Assembly (NCBI RefSeq): GCF_901542415.1
Contig: NZ_CABEHV010000004.1
Location: forward strand, 1-64,000
Reading direction: 5' to 3'
DNA from: Streptococcus mitis
Lineage (GTDB): Bacteria > Bacillota > Bacilli > Lactobacillales > Streptococcaceae
DNA length: 64,000 nt
Notes under the pieces: model-generated
What the model was told of the DNA's origin: nothing
What the model saw: only the letters and a program-made list of their open reading frames with translations
The model's database searches: none
Program-made: the position numbers and the translations under genes
Shown here: piece by piece, positions 9,371-19,139 of the stretch
How positions within the stretch are numbered: position 1 is the stretch's first letter
How the letters are laid out: every line of letters starts with the position of its first letter

Positions 9371-10337
9371 ATAAACTGGTTGAGTGTTTTGGTTGTACCT
9401 TTTGTTCTGGGTCAATGTAGTTGATGGCATTGTTAACAGCGGTTGGTGCCTCTCCAAGCCCTGTCGCAATCAAGTCAATTTTTCCGTCATAGTAGCAACA
9501 GTCACCGATAGCATAGATACCTGCTTGGCTAGATTCTTGCTTGCTGTTGACGATAATCTTATGACGGTTGAGGTCCAGACCCCAGTTTTTAAGGTTACCG
9601 ACAGAAGATTTGAAACCATAGTTGACAAAGAGGTGGTCTAGGTCAATCGTTTCGGTTTCATCAGATTTGACTTTTGTGATTTCAAGTTTATCGAGCGTTT
9701 TTCCATCTCCAAGGAGTTGGCTAGGGACGAATGGTGTCTTGATGGTCACAGATGATTCCTGTAAGGCTTGGACACTGTGTTCCAAGGCACGGAAATTATC
9801 TCTGCGGTGGACAAGGGTAGTTGGCGCAATTTTTTCAAAAGCCAAAGCCCAATCCACAGCCGAGTCTCCTCCACCAAGAATCGTCACTTTCTTACCAGCA
9901 TATTGCTGGATGTTGGAAACGTGGTAGTGGATATTTTCATAACCCTCAACGCCTTCTAGTTCCAGCGGACGTGGTTTGAAGGCACCGCCACCCATAGCGA
10001 TGATAACTGTTTTAGACAGGTGACTTCCTTTAGAAGTTGTAATTACAAAGCCTTCCTCTTGTTTTTCAATCTCAAGAACCGTTTCGTTGAGATGAATAGG
10101 GGTATCAAAGCTGTTTAACTGTTCAATCAAGCGGTTGGTCAACTCTTCTCCAGTTAGGTTTGGGAAACCTGGTACGTCTAGGATTTCCTTTTCAGGGTAG
10201 AGAATAGCAGGTTGTCCACCTAGTTGGGGAAGAGAGTCGATGATTTGGACCTTGGCTTGGCGTAGGTGGGCATAGAAGGCCGCAAAAAGCCCGACAGGAC
10301 CACCACCTACAATGGTAATATCATAGAGTTGAGACAT
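9369..10337 (-). CDS. Ferredoxin/flavodoxin-NADP+ reductase, thioredoxin-reductase-like
   Basis: FAD- and NADPH-dependent oxidoreductase of the TrxR-like FNR type, which lacks the redox-active CxxC of true thioredoxin reductase; I see no such motif. It has 322 residues. FAD Rossmann motif IVGGGPVGLFAAFYA is near the N-terminus, the NADPH motif TILGGGDSAVDWALAF mid-protein, and the C-terminal FAD motif YAIGDCCYYDGK. ATG 10337 is chosen because GGAGAAA precedes it (minus strand); a longer in-frame extension would begin at the BOX element. The gene is monocistronic. Confidence 0.9.
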   Translation of the reverse strand: MSQLYDITIVGGGPVGLFAAFYAHLRQAKVQIIDSLPQLGGQPAILYPEKEILDVPGFPNLTGEELTNRLIEQLNSFDTPIHLNETVLEIEKQEEGFVITTSKGSHLSKTVIIAMGGGAFKPRPLELEGVEGYENIHYHVSNIQQYAGKKVTILGGGDSAVDWALAFEKIAPTTLVHRRDNFRALEHSVQALQESSVTIKTPFVPSQLLGDGKTLDKLEITKVKSDETETIDLDHLFVNYGFKSSVGNLKNWGLDLNRHKIIVNSKQESSQAGIYAIGDCCYYDGKIDLIATGLGEAPTAVNNAINYIDPEQKVQPKHSTSL

Positions 10338-10363
10338 GGTTTCTCCTTTATTTTTTCTAGTCA

Positions 10364-10467
10364 TACTCTTCGAAAATCAAATTCAAACCGCGTCAGCGTC
10401 GCCTTACCGTACTCAAGTACAGCCTGCGGCTAGCTTCCTAGTTTGCTCTTTGATTTTCATTGAGTAT
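10364..10467 (+). repeat. BOX element (boxA-boxC type)
   Basis: 104 bases from TACTCTTCGAAAATC to TTTTCATTGAGTAT, with CGTCAGCGTCGCCTTACCGTA, which matches the complement of the BOX-A1R primer core. The boxB module is absent. It lies between the divergent FNR and cdaA genes. Confidence 0.85.
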
Positions 10468-10536
10468 CAGTTTATTTTATCATATTTTTTCTTTAATTTA
10501 AAATGAAGTAGGATAGGGAAAAAAATATCAGAAAAA

Positions 10537-10545
10537 TGGTATAAT
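10537..10545 (+). promoter_or_regulatory. Extended -10 promoter of cdaA
   Basis: TGGTATAAT, 37 bases before the cdaA start. Confidence 0.65.
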
Positions 10546-10581
10546 AGAAAGGAACGTGTTTGGACAGAGAGGAGACAGTAG

Positions 10582-11439
10582 ATGAACTTTCAACAATTAT
10601 CCAACCTGCAATATTGGACTAGCTTGTTTTCTAGTCCTTGGAGTATTGCCATCAATCTGTTTGATATTTTGATTGTGGCCTATATTTTATATCGTTTTAC
10701 AAAAGCGATAGCTGGCACCAAGATTATGATTTTGGTGCGTGGGGTCATGATCTTTGTATTAGCCCAGGTTGTGGCCAATATCCTTGGTTTAACAACGATT
10801 TCTTGGTTGATTAATCAGATTATCACCTATGGAGTCATTGCTGCGGTTGTTATCTTCTCTCCAGAGATTCGGACTGGTTTGGAACGCTTGGGAAGGGCGA
10901 CAGATTTCTTTTCTACTGCTCAAATTAGTGCAGAAGAGCAAATGATTCGTGCCTTTGTCAAGTCGGTTGAATATATGAGTCCCCGTAAGATTGGTGCTCT
11001 GGTTGCCATTCAACGAGTTCGGACCTTACAAGAATACATCGCGACAGGGATTCCTTTGGATGCCAATATTTCGGCAGAACTCCTCATCAATATTTTTATT
11101 CCCAACACTCCTCTACACGATGGTGCTGTGATTATCAGAGAAAATCGAATAGCAGTAACCTCTGCCTATCTGCCCTTGACAGAAAGTACAGGGATTTCCA
11201 AGGAATTTGGGACCAGACACCGGGCGGCTATCGGTTTATCAGAAGTATCAGATGCCTTGACCTTTATCGTCTCAGAGGAAACAGGTGGCATTTCTATTAC
11301 CTATAATGGGGTTTTCAAGCACGACTTGACGATTGAAGAATTTGAAGCAGAGCTACGAGCAATTCTTTTGCCAGCTGTTGAGGAAAAAGTCAGTTTCAAG
11401 GACCGTTTGCTAGGAGGTTGGAAATATGAGAAAAAATAG
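10582..11439 (+). CDS. cdaA: Diadenylate cyclase CdaA
   Basis: Membrane enzyme that makes cyclic di-AMP from two ATP, controlling potassium, turgor and wall homeostasis. It has 285 residues. About three N-terminal membrane segments occupy residues 20-95 and the DisA_N/DAC domain follows, with catalytic motifs DGA (near residue 179) and GTRHRAAIG (near 211). The 3' end overlaps cdaR by 14 bases. cdaA-cdaR-glmM is the conserved Firmicute operon linking c-di-AMP to wall precursor supply. Confidence 0.96.
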   Translation: MNFQQLSNLQYWTSLFSSPWSIAINLFDILIVAYILYRFTKAIAGTKIMILVRGVMIFVLAQVVANILGLTTISWLINQIITYGVIAAVVIFSPEIRTGLERLGRATDFFSTAQISAEEQMIRAFVKSVEYMSPRKIGALVAIQRVRTLQEYIATGIPLDANISAELLINIFIPNTPLHDGAVIIRENRIAVTSAYLPLTESTGISKEFGTRHRAAIGLSEVSDALTFIVSEETGGISITYNGVFKHDLTIEEFEAELRAILLPAVEEKVSFKDRLLGGWKYEKK

Positions 11440-12205
11440 TCTATATATCATTTCATCTCTCTTTTTTGCTTGTGTCTTATTTATCTATGCAACGTCAACC
11501 AACTTTCAAAATAGCAATACCGCAAGGCAGGTCAAATCAGAAACCTACACCAATACGATAACGAACGTTCCTATCGATATTCACTATGATGCTGACCAGT
11601 ATTTCATTAGTGGATTTGCATCAGAAGTTTCAGTGATATTAACCGGAGCCAATCGTGTGACCTTGGCTAGCGAAATGCAGGAGAGCACTCGTAAGTTTAA
11701 GGTAACTGCTGATTTGACGTATGCCAGTGTTGGAACGATTGAAGTTCCCTTGAACATTGAAAATCTTCCAAGTGGATTGACCGCTGTGGCAACGCCTCAA
11801 AAGATTACAGTGAAAGTTGGGAAGAAGGTTAAGCGAGATGGGATGATTGTTGTGCCACAAGTTGACCAAAGCCAGATTGATCCCAAGCTACAAATTGATA
11901 GTGTAACCGTGTCAAACGAACGAGTTTCTGTCACAACTGACCAAGAAACATTAGCTAAAATTGATCGTATTATTGCGCTTTTACCAACTAGCGAACGTAT
12001 AACAGGTAATTACAGTGGTTCAGTACCTTTGCAGGCAATCGACCGCAATGGTGTTGTCTTACCGGCAGTTATTACTCCGTTCGATACAACAATGAAGGTG
12101 ACTACAAAACCAGTAGCACCAAGTTCAAGCACATCAAATTCAACTACAAGCAGTTCGTCGGAGACATCTTCGTCAACGAAAGCAACTAGTTCAAAAACGA
12201 ATTAA
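11426..12205 (+). CDS. cdaR: CdaA regulatory protein CdaR (YbbR domains)
   Basis: Extracytoplasmic, membrane-anchored modulator of CdaA. It has 259 residues. One N-terminal membrane segment (about 7-22, LYIISSLFFACVLFIYATST) is followed by YbbR-type beta domains. The C-terminus is a low-complexity Ser/Thr tail (SSSTSNSTTSSSSETSS). Translationally coupled to cdaA by overlap, and 24 bases before glmM. Confidence 0.92.
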   Translation: MRKNSLYIISSLFFACVLFIYATSTNFQNSNTARQVKSETYTNTITNVPIDIHYDADQYFISGFASEVSVILTGANRVTLASEMQESTRKFKVTADLTYASVGTIEVPLNIENLPSGLTAVATPQKITVKVGKKVKRDGMIVVPQVDQSQIDPKLQIDSVTVSNERVSVTTDQETLAKIDRIIALLPTSERITGNYSGSVPLQAIDRNGVVLPAVITPFDTTMKVTTKPVAPSSSTSNSTTSSSSETSSSTKATSSKTN

Positions 12206-12229
12206 AAATAGAAAAAGGATTTTATAAAA

Positions 12230-13582
12230 ATGGGTAAATATTTTGGGACTGATGGAGTCCGTGGAGAAGCTAACGTAGAACTAACACCAGAATTGGCCTT
12301 TAAATTAGGACGTTTTGGAGGCCATGTTCTGAGTCAACATGAAACGGAAGCACCGAAAGTCTTTGTAGGACGCGATACACGTATTTCAGGGGAAATGCTA
12401 GAATCTGTCCTGGTAGCAGGTCTCCTTTCAGTAGGGATTCACGTATACAAACTAGGCGTTCTGGCAACACCAGCAGTAGCTTACTTGGTTAAAACTGAAG
12501 GAGCAAGTGTCGGTGTCATGATTTCTGCTAGCCATAACCCAGCCCTTGATAATGGGATTAAGTTCTTTGGTGGTGATGGTTTCAAACTAGATGACGAAAA
12601 AGAAGCAGAAATTGAAGCCTTGCTAGATGCTGCGGAAGATACTCTTCCTCGTCCAAGTGCAGAAGGTTTGGGAACTTTGGTAGATTATCCAGAAGGTTTG
12701 CGTAAGTACGAAGGCTACCTTGTTTCAACTGGAACTCCACTTGAAGGAATGAAGGTTGCCTTGGACACAGCAAACGGTGCAGCGTCTACAAGTGCCCGTC
12801 AAATCTTTGCAGACCTCGGTGCTCAATTGACGGTTATCGGAGAAACACCAGATGGGCTTAACATTAACCTTAATGTTGGTTCAACCCACCCAGAAACCCT
12901 TCAAGAAGTGGTCAAAGAAAGCGGCTCAGCTATTGGTTTGGCCTTTGACGGAGACAGTGACCGTTTGATTGCTGTCGATGAGAATGGTGATATCGTTGAT
13001 GGTGACAAAATCATGTACATCATCGGAAAATACCTTTCTGAAAAAGGACAATTGGCCCAAAATACAATTGTGACAACTGTTATGTCTAACCTTGGTTTCC
13101 ACAAGGCCTTGGACCGTGAAGGTATTAACAAGGCAGTCACTGCAGTCGGCGACCGCTATGTTGTTGAAGAAATGAGAAAATCAGGTTACAACCTTGGTGG
13201 TGAACAGTCTGGTCACGTGATCTTGATGGATTACAATACCACAGGTGATGGCCAATTATCAGCTGTCCAATTGACTAAAATCATGAAGGAAACTGGTAAG
13301 AGCTTATCAGAGTTGGCTGCAGAAGTAACCATCTATCCACAAAAATTAGTCAATATCCGAGTGGAAAATGCCATGAAGGAAAAGGCTATGGAAGTGCCAG
13401 CTATTAAGGATATCATCGAGAAGATGGAAGAAGAAATGGCAGGGAATGGTCGTATCCTAGTACGCCCAAGTGGAACAGAGCCCCTTTTGCGTGTTATGGC
13501 AGAAGCGCCTACAACAGAAGAAGTGGACTACTATGTTGATACTATCGCAGACGTAGTTCGAGCTGAAATCGGGATTGACTAA
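12230..13582 (+). CDS. glmM: Phosphoglucosamine mutase
   Basis: Converts glucosamine 6-phosphate to glucosamine 1-phosphate, feeding UDP-GlcNAc for peptidoglycan. It has 450 residues, the usual length. Motifs: [13 protein letters not shown]-terminus, active-site phosphoserine loop ISASHNP near residue 100, metal-binding DGDSDR, sugar-binding GGEQSGH and phosphate-binding [10 protein letters not shown]. Confidence 0.97.
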   Translation: MGKYFGTDGVRGEANVELTPELAFKLGRFGGHVLSQHETEAPKVFVGRDTRISGEMLESVLVAGLLSVGIHVYKLGVLATPAVAYLVKTEGASVGVMISASHNPALDNGIKFFGGDGFKLDDEKEAEIEALLDAAEDTLPRPSAEGLGTLVDYPEGLRKYEGYLVSTGTPLEGMKVALDTANGAASTSARQIFADLGAQLTVIGETPDGLNINLNVGSTHPETLQEVVKESGSAIGLAFDGDSDRLIAVDENGDIVDGDKIMYIIGKYLSEKGQLAQNTIVTTVMSNLGFHKALDREGINKAVTAVGDRYVVEEMRKSGYNLGGEQSGHVILMDYNTTGDGQLSAVQLTKIMKETGKSLSELAAEVTIYPQKLVNIRVENAMKEKAMEVPAIKDIIEKMEEEMAGNGRILVRPSGTEPLLRVMAEAPTTEEVDYYVDTIADVVRAEIGID

Positions 13583-13614
13583 ATCCTAGAAAACTAGATG
13601 AAAATAAAAAATTA

Positions 13615-13623
13615 TGGTACAAT
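13615..13623 (+). promoter_or_regulatory. Extended -10 promoter of the DUF1149 gene
   Basis: TGGTACAAT, 32 bases before the ATG, which has GAGGGAG as ribosome binding site. Confidence 0.55.
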
Positions 13624-13655
13624 AGCTTATAATATTGTAGCCGAGGGAGAAAGAC

Positions 13656-14030
13656 ATGAATCTTAAACGTGAACAAGAATTTGTTAGTCAGTATCATTTT
13701 GATGCGCGTAATTTTGAATGGGAAAATGAAAATGGAGCTCCTGAAACTAAGGTGGATGTGAACTTCCAATTAATTCAACATGACCAAGAAAATCAAGTGA
13801 CTTCCTTGATTGTTATCTTGAGTTTTATGATTGTATTTGATAAATTTGTCATCAGTGGAACCATTTCACAGGTGAACCATATCGATGGTCGTATTGTTAA
13901 CGAACCAAGTGAATTGAACCAAGAAGAAGTGGAAACCTTGGCTCGTCCATGTTTGAACATGCTCAACCGTTTGACTTATGAAGTAACTGAAATTGCATTA
14001 GACTTACCAGGAATCAATTTGGAGTTCTAA
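13656..14030 (+). CDS. DUF1149 family protein (SecB-like fold)
   Basis: 124-residue soluble protein, conserved in streptococci and lactobacilli as DUF1149; I recall the family having a SecB-like fold, but function is unproven. No signal peptide or membrane segment is visible. It has several acidic patches and the segment [18 protein letters not shown] near the N-terminus. It is followed 1 base later by degV, so the two are probably co-transcribed. Confidence 0.75.
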   Translation: MNLKREQEFVSQYHFDARNFEWENENGAPETKVDVNFQLIQHDQENQVTSLIVILSFMIVFDKFVISGTISQVNHIDGRIVNEPSELNQEEVETLARPCLNMLNRLTYEVTEIALDLPGINLEF

Positions 14031-14031
14031 T

Positions 14032-14880
14032 ATGAAATTAGCTGTTATCACAGATTCCTCTGCCTATCTCAGTGCAGATACCTTGCAAAGAGAAGATTTA
14101 TTTGTCTTGGATATTCCTGTTAATATTGATGGTGAGGAGTATGTCGAAGGGATCAATCTGACTGCTGAGGAATTTTACCAAAAAATGGCTCAGGCTTCTG
14201 AATTGCCTAAGACCAGTCAACCAAGTATTGCCAAGTTAGATGAGATTCTAACTTCGCTTAAATAACAAGGCTATACACATGCTTTGGGGCTTTTCCTATC
14301 TTCTGGAATTTCAGGTTTTTACCAAAATATCCAGTACATGGTCGATGATTATGAGGGATTAACCATTGCCTTCCCAGACACTTTGATTACAAGTGCTCCT
14401 CTGGGTATCATGGTTGAAAGTGTCTTTAACTGGCGAGACCAGGGTGATGACTTTGCCATTATTCAGGATAAGCTAGCTATCCAAATTAGTCACACATCTG
14501 CTTTCATCATGGTCGATGATTTGGACCACTTGGTTAAAGGTGGACGCCTTTCAAATGGAGCTGCGATTTTGGGCAATCTGCTAAGCATTAAGCCAATCCT
14601 CTATTTCAATAACCAAGGTGTGATTGAAGTGTACGAAAAAGTCCGTACTGAAAAGAAAGCAACCAAGCGCTTAATTGAAATTATCAAGGAAGCAACAGCT
14701 TCAGGCCAATACCGTATCATTGTCATTCACGGAAATGCCCCTGAAAAGGCTGAGGAATTGCGTCAGCACTTACTTGAATCTGGAGTAGGTTCGGATGTTT
14801 CACTTGCTACATTTGGTAGTGTCATTGGAACACACCTAGGAGCAGGAAGCATTGCTCTAGGTTATATTCCAGTAATTTAG
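14032..14880 (+). pseudogene. degV: DegV family fatty-acid-binding protein, interrupted by an in-frame stop
   Basis: DegV/FakB proteins present fatty acids to the FakA kinase. The N-terminal half ([16 protein letters not shown]) ends at a TAA at 14263-14265. The same frame continues without shift through the rest of the domain ([50 protein letters not shown]) to the natural stop at 14880. A single substitution (for example GAA or CAA to TAA at LTSLK|*|QGYTHA) explains it. Intact length would be 282 residues. The product should be non-functional unless the stop is read through. Confidence 0.9.
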
Positions 14881-14910
14881 TTTGCGCTTCTAGGCTAGTT
14901 AAGAAATAGC

Positions 14911-15019
14911 AATTGAACACGGACTACCTGCCTCTTGAAAAAAGATGCCTGTCTTACCTTTCATGGAAAGTCAGCGCCATCCCCTATTTTTCACGGGCAG
15001 CTAAGGCCCTTTGTATCTT
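14911..15019 (+). repeat. Tandem structured unit 1 upstream of dapB
   Basis: Begins AATTGAACAC and ends CTTTGTATCTT. The core can fold as nested stems: CTGCC/GGCAG, TTGAAAAA/TTTTTCA, GATG/CATC and CTTTC/GAAAG. It has no T run after the stem, so it is not a simple terminator, and no ORF. About 93 percent identical to unit 3 by eye. Confidence 0.8.
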
Positions 15020-15022
15020 GAT

Positions 15023-15132
15023 AATTGAACACGCCTGGAACCCTCTGTGAAAAAGATAGTTCTTCCAAGGAGGAGACACTCCTTGATTAGAACTCCTATT
15101 TTCACTCTGTATTCTTACAGGCTTTGTATCTT
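15023..15132 (+). repeat. Tandem structured unit 2 upstream of dapB
   Basis: Same start (AATTGAACAC) and end (CTTTGTATCTT) as units 1 and 3 but a different interior. The fold is preserved by different bases: CCTG/CAGG, GTGAAAA/TTTTCAC, AGTTCT/AGAACT and AAGGAG/CTCCTT. Conservation of pairing with changed sequence suggests selection for structure. Confidence 0.8.
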
Positions 15133-15135
15133 AGA

Positions 15136-15244
15136 AATTGAACACGGACTACCTGCCTCTTGAAAAAAGATGCCTGTCTTGCCTTTCATGGAAAGTCAGC
15201 GTCATTCCCTATTTTTCAAGGGCAGCTATCGTCCTTTGTATCTT
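15136..15244 (+). repeat. Tandem structured unit 3 upstream of dapB
   Basis: Nearly identical to unit 1. The outer stem here is better paired (CTTGAAAAA/TTTTTCAAG). It ends 14 bases before the dapB ATG, so its last bases adjoin the AGGAG ribosome binding site. Confidence 0.8.
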
Positions 15245-15258
15245 AGTCAGGAGTAGAG

Positions 15259-16026
15259 ATGAGTATTCGAGTAATTATTGCTGGTTTTAAGGGAAAGATG
15301 GGCCAGGCTGCTTGTCAGATGGTCTTGGCTGATCCAGACTTGGACTTGGTAGCAGTTTTGGATCCCTTTGAGTCTGAATCAGAATGGCAGGGTATTCCTG
15401 TTTTCAAGGATAAGGCTGATTTGGTCGGTTTTGAAGCAGATGTCTGGGTAGACTTTACTACACCAGCTGTTGCCTATGAAAATACACGCTTTGCTCTTGA
15501 AAATGGCTTTGCTCCAGTAGTTGGGACAACAGGTTTCACGAGTGAAGAGATTGCAGAGCTAAAAGCATTTTCTCGTGCTCAAGATTTGGGTGGCTTGATC
15601 GCTCCTAACTTTGCCTTGGGTGCTGTTTTACTCATGCAATTTGCAAGGCAGGCTGCTAAATATTTCCCAAATGTGGAGATTATCGAGCTCCATCATGACA
15701 AGAAAAAGGATGCTCCGAGTGGAACTGCTATTAAAACAGCTGAGTTAATGGCAGAAGTTCGAGAGTCTATCCAGCAGGGTGCAGCAGATGAGGAAGAATT
15801 GATTGCAGGTGCTCGTGGTGCTGACTTTGATGGCATGCGCATCCACTCAGTTCGTTTGCCAGGCTTGGTAGCCCATCAGGAAGTCATCTTTGGCAATCAG
15901 GGAGAAGGATTGACACTCCGTCATGACTCCTATGATCGCAGCTCCTTCATGACAGGGGTGAATTTGGGAATTAAAGAAGTTGTCAAGCGTCATGAGCTTG
16001 TCTATGGATTAGAACACTTATTATGA
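15259..16026 (+). CDS. dapB: 4-hydroxy-tetrahydrodipicolinate reductase
   Basis: NAD(P)H-dependent step of lysine biosynthesis; lysine is the cross-linking residue of this organism's peptidoglycan. It has 255 residues. The Rossmann motif [13 protein letters not shown] is at the N-terminus, the catalytic block is [15 protein letters not shown], and a C-terminal GVNLGIKEV is present. AGGAG precedes the ATG. The stop overlaps the start of cca by 4 bases. Confidence 0.96.
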   Translation: MSIRVIIAGFKGKMGQAACQMVLADPDLDLVAVLDPFESESEWQGIPVFKDKADLVGFEADVWVDFTTPAVAYENTRFALENGFAPVVGTTGFTSEEIAELKAFSRAQDLGGLIAPNFALGAVLLMQFARQAAKYFPNVEIIELHHDKKKDAPSGTAIKTAELMAEVRESIQQGAADEEELIAGARGADFDGMRIHSVRLPGLVAHQEVIFGNQGEGLTLRHDSYDRSSFMTGVNLGIKEVVKRHELVYGLEHLL

Positions 16027-17222
16027 GATTAACGCAAATGCCTTCTGAATTTCAGAAGGCTTTACCAGTATTAGAAAAAATTAAAGAAGCAGGTTTTGAG
16101 GCCTATTTTGTTGGAGGTTCTGTTCGAGATGCCCTCCTCAATCGTCCTATCCATGATGTGGATATTGCGACGTCTTCTTATCCAGAAGAAACCAAGCAGA
16201 TTTTTCCGCGAACAGCCGATATCGGAATCGAGCATGGAACTGTCTTGGTCTTAGATGGGGACGAGGAGTATGAGGTGACTACTTTTCGGACAGAGGATGT
16301 CTATGTGGACTATCGCAGACCCAGTGCGGTCTCTTTTGTGCGCTCGCTAGAAGAAGACCTCAAACGCCGTGATTTCACAGTCAACGCCTTTGCCTTGGAC
16401 GATACAGGAGAAATCATTGACTTGTTTCATGGTTTAGAAGATTTGGAAAAGCAAGTCTTACGAGCAGTTGGAGTGGCAAGTGAGCGTTTCAACGAAGATG
16501 CTTTGCGGATTATGCGTGGTTTCCGTTTTCAAGCCAGTCTTGGTTTTGAACTTGAGACAGAAACGTTTAAAGCAATGAAGACCTTGACGCCACTTTTGGA
16601 GAAAATTTCTGTGGAGCGTACCTTCGTTGAGTTTGATAAACTCTTGCTGGCTCCATTTTGGAGAAGGGGTTTGGCTTCCATGATTGAGAGTCAAGCTTAT
16701 GACTATCTCCCTGATATGGCATCTAGCAAAGACAAACTTAACAGACTGTTTGATTTGGAGACTGATTTCACCTTTGAATCTTCAGAGCAAGCCTGGGCTG
16801 CTCTACTGTGGGCTTTGGAGATTGAAAATGCGCAGCCATTTTTGAAGGCTTGGAAGACCTCACGTCAGTTTGCTAAGCAAGTTCAGGATTTACTGACTAT
16901 TTTGGCCTTGCGTGAAAAGGGAGAATTGAGCAAGCGCGATTGTTATCGCTTTGACTTGGATTTTCTTTTACAGGCTGAAAATCTTCGTCAGGCTCAGGGA
17001 AAACCAGTCAACCCACAAGTCATCACAGAAACCTACCAGAGTCTGACCATTCATGACAAGAAAGAAATCCAAATCAACGGTGGTATTTTGATCAAGGAAT
17101 ATGGTTATCAGCCGGGCCCAGACTTGGGAGAGATTTTAACAGAGATTGAATATGCCATTGTCGATGGAGAATTGGAAAATAACCGTCAAGCCATCCATGC
17201 TTATCTAAGGGAGAAAAAATGA
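16023..17222 (+). CDS. cca: CCA tRNA nucleotidyltransferase
   Basis: Adds or repairs the 3' CCA of tRNAs. It has 399 residues. Nucleotidyltransferase head: [11 protein letters not shown], then DVDIATS with the metal-binding aspartates; a nucleotide-selecting [10 protein letters not shown] block; RNA-binding [18 protein letters not shown]. It overlaps dapB at its start and the ABC-F gene at its end, so dapB-cca-ABC-F is one unit. Confidence 0.95.
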   Translation: MRLTQMPSEFQKALPVLEKIKEAGFEAYFVGGSVRDALLNRPIHDVDIATSSYPEETKQIFPRTADIGIEHGTVLVLDGDEEYEVTTFRTEDVYVDYRRPSAVSFVRSLEEDLKRRDFTVNAFALDDTGEIIDLFHGLEDLEKQVLRAVGVASERFNEDALRIMRGFRFQASLGFELETETFKAMKTLTPLLEKISVERTFVEFDKLLLAPFWRRGLASMIESQAYDYLPDMASSKDKLNRLFDLETDFTFESSEQAWAALLWALEIENAQPFLKAWKTSRQFAKQVQDLLTILALREKGELSKRDCYRFDLDFLLQAENLRQAQGKPVNPQVITETYQSLTIHDKKEIQINGGILIKEYGYQPGPDLGEILTEIEYAIVDGELENNRQAIHAYLREKK

Positions 17223-19090
17223 GTGATTTTATCGTTGAAAAACTAAGTAAATCCGTTGGTGACAAGACCGTTTTTAAGGATATTTCCTTTATTATCCATG
17301 ACCTAGATAGAATTGGTCTGATTGGTGTCAATGGAACGGGCAAGACCACCCTTTTGGACGTCCTTTCTGGTGTTTCTGGATTTGATGGAGATGTCAGTCC
17401 CTTTTCAGCTAAGAATGATTACCAGATTGGTTACTTGACCCAAGATCCTGATTTTGATGATAGCAAGACGGTCTTGGATACGGTTCTCTCCAGCGACCTC
17501 AAGGAAATCCAGCTCATTCGTGAGTATGAGTTGATCATGCTCAACTACAGTGAGGACAAGCAGGCGCGTTTGGAACGTGTCATGGCAGAGATGGACTCTC
17601 TTCAAGCTTGGGAAATTGAGAGTCAGGTCAAGACAGTTCTCAGCAAGCTGGGGATTCAGGACTTATCCACTCCAGTTGGGGAATTGTCAGGCGGTCTAAG
17701 AAGACGGGTCCAGTTGGCGCAAGTTCTTCTTGGCAACCACGACCTCTTGCTGCTGGATGAGCCGACCAACCATCTGGACATTGCGACTATTGAGTGGCTG
17801 ACCCTCTTTTTGAAAAATTCCAAGAAGACCGTCCTTTTTATTACCCATGATCGTTATTTCCTAGATGCTTTATCAACAAGGATTTTCGAGTTGGACCGAG
17901 CTGGATTGACGGAGTATCAGGGCAATTATCAGGACTATGTTCGCCTAAAGGCAGAACAGGATGAGCGTGATGCGGCTCTTCTCCACAAAAAGGAACAACT
18001 TTATAAGCAAGAATTGGCCTGGATGCGCAGACAACCGCAGGCGCGTGCGACCAAGCAGCAGGCTCGTATCAATCGTTTCCATGACTTGAAGAAAGAGGTT
18101 TCAGGCAGTAGTGCTGAGACAGACTTGACTATGAACTTTGAAACCAGTCGTATTGGGAAGAAAGTCATCGAGTTTCAGGATGTTTCCTTTGCCTATGAAA
18201 ACAAGCCTATTTTGCAAGATTTTAATCTCTTGGTGCAGGCTAAAGATCGTATTGGAATTGTTGGGGACAACGGTGTTGGGAAATCAACTCTCCTTAACTT
18301 GATTGCAGGAAGTCTTGAGCCGACAGCAGGACAAGTTGTGATTGGGGAAACTGTTCGCATCGCCTATTTCTCTCAGCAAATTGAGGGTTTGGATGAAAGC
18401 AAGCGAGTGATCAATTACTTGCAGGAAGTGGCAGAAGAGGTCAAGACCAGCGGTGGTTCTACAACTTCGATTGCAGAGTTGCTGGAGCAGTTCCTTTTCC
18501 CACGTTCGACGCATGGAACCTTGATTGAGAAATTGTCTGGGGGAGAGAAAAAACGCCTTTATCTCCTCAAACTGCTCTTGGAAAAACCAAATGTTCTTCT
18601 TTTAGACGAGCCAACCAATGATTTAGATATTGCAACCTTGACAGTTTTGGAGAATTTCTTGCAAGGATTTGCGGGACCTGTTTTGACAGTTAGTCACGAC
18701 CGTTATTTCTTGGATAAGGTAGCGACCAAGATTCTGGCTTTTGAGGATCGCAAGATTCGTCCTTTCTTTGGTCATTACACCGACTATCTTGATGAAAAAG
18801 CCTTTGAAACAGAGATGGCCAATCAAGTGCAAAAGGCCGAAAAGGAGAAAGTGATCAAGGTCCGTGAAGACAAGAAACGCATGACCTACCAAGAAAAGCA
18901 GGAGTGGGCAAGCATTGAAGGCGATATTGAAACCTTGGAAAATCGTATCGCTGCTATTGAAGAGGAGATGCAGGCCAACGGCTCTGACTTTGGCAAACTG
19001 GCTACTCTCCAAAAAGAACTGGATGAGAAAAACGAAGCACTCCTTGAAAAATACGAACGCTATGAGTATCTCAGTGACTTTGATAGCTAG
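17219..19090 (+). CDS. ABC-F family ATPase, Uup-like
   Basis: Soluble protein with two ATP-binding cassettes and no membrane domain; ABC-F proteins act on the ribosome rather than in transport. It has 623 residues. Walker A motifs are GVNGTGKTT (about residue 38) and GDNGVGKST. Signature motifs are [13 protein letters not shown] and [13 protein letters not shown], and Walker [12 protein letters not shown] and [11 protein letters not shown]. The linker has an Arg-rich ABC-F helix ([12 protein letters not shown]). A C-terminal coiled coil (about 530-620) marks it as Uup-type rather than EttA or an antibiotic-resistance ABC-F. Confidence 0.9.
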   Translation: MSDFIVEKLSKSVGDKTVFKDISFIIHDLDRIGLIGVNGTGKTTLLDVLSGVSGFDGDVSPFSAKNDYQIGYLTQDPDFDDSKTVLDTVLSSDLKEIQLIREYELIMLNYSEDKQARLERVMAEMDSLQAWEIESQVKTVLSKLGIQDLSTPVGELSGGLRRRVQLAQVLLGNHDLLLLDEPTNHLDIATIEWLTLFLKNSKKTVLFITHDRYFLDALSTRIFELDRAGLTEYQGNYQDYVRLKAEQDERDAALLHKKEQLYKQELAWMRRQPQARATKQQARINRFHDLKKEVSGSSAETDLTMNFETSRIGKKVIEFQDVSFAYENKPILQDFNLLVQAKDRIGIVGDNGVGKSTLLNLIAGSLEPTAGQVVIGETVRIAYFSQQIEGLDESKRVINYLQEVAEEVKTSGGSTTSIAELLEQFLFPRSTHGTLIEKLSGGEKKRLYLLKLLLEKPNVLLLDEPTNDLDIATLTVLENFLQGFAGPVLTVSHDRYFLDKVATKILAFEDRKIRPFFGHYTDYLDEKAFETEMANQVQKAEKEKVIKVREDKKRMTYQEKQEWASIEGDIETLENRIAAIEEEMQANGSDFGKLATLQKELDEKNEALLEKYERYEYLSDFDS

Positions 19091-19099
19091 AAGAATGGA

Positions 19100-19139
19100 A
19101 AAATCCCGTCTCATGACAGGATTTCTCTATTCTTTTTTT
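19100..19139. terminator. Terminator between ABC-F gene and mntE (convergent)
   Basis: AAATCC-GTC / GAC-GGATTT stem with T-rich sequence on the right. It sits between two convergent stop codons. Confidence 0.65.

Noticed and set aside
14911..15244. CRISPR array
   Set aside because: Units are about 109 bp with no separate spacers and no cas genes; they are structured tandem repeats.
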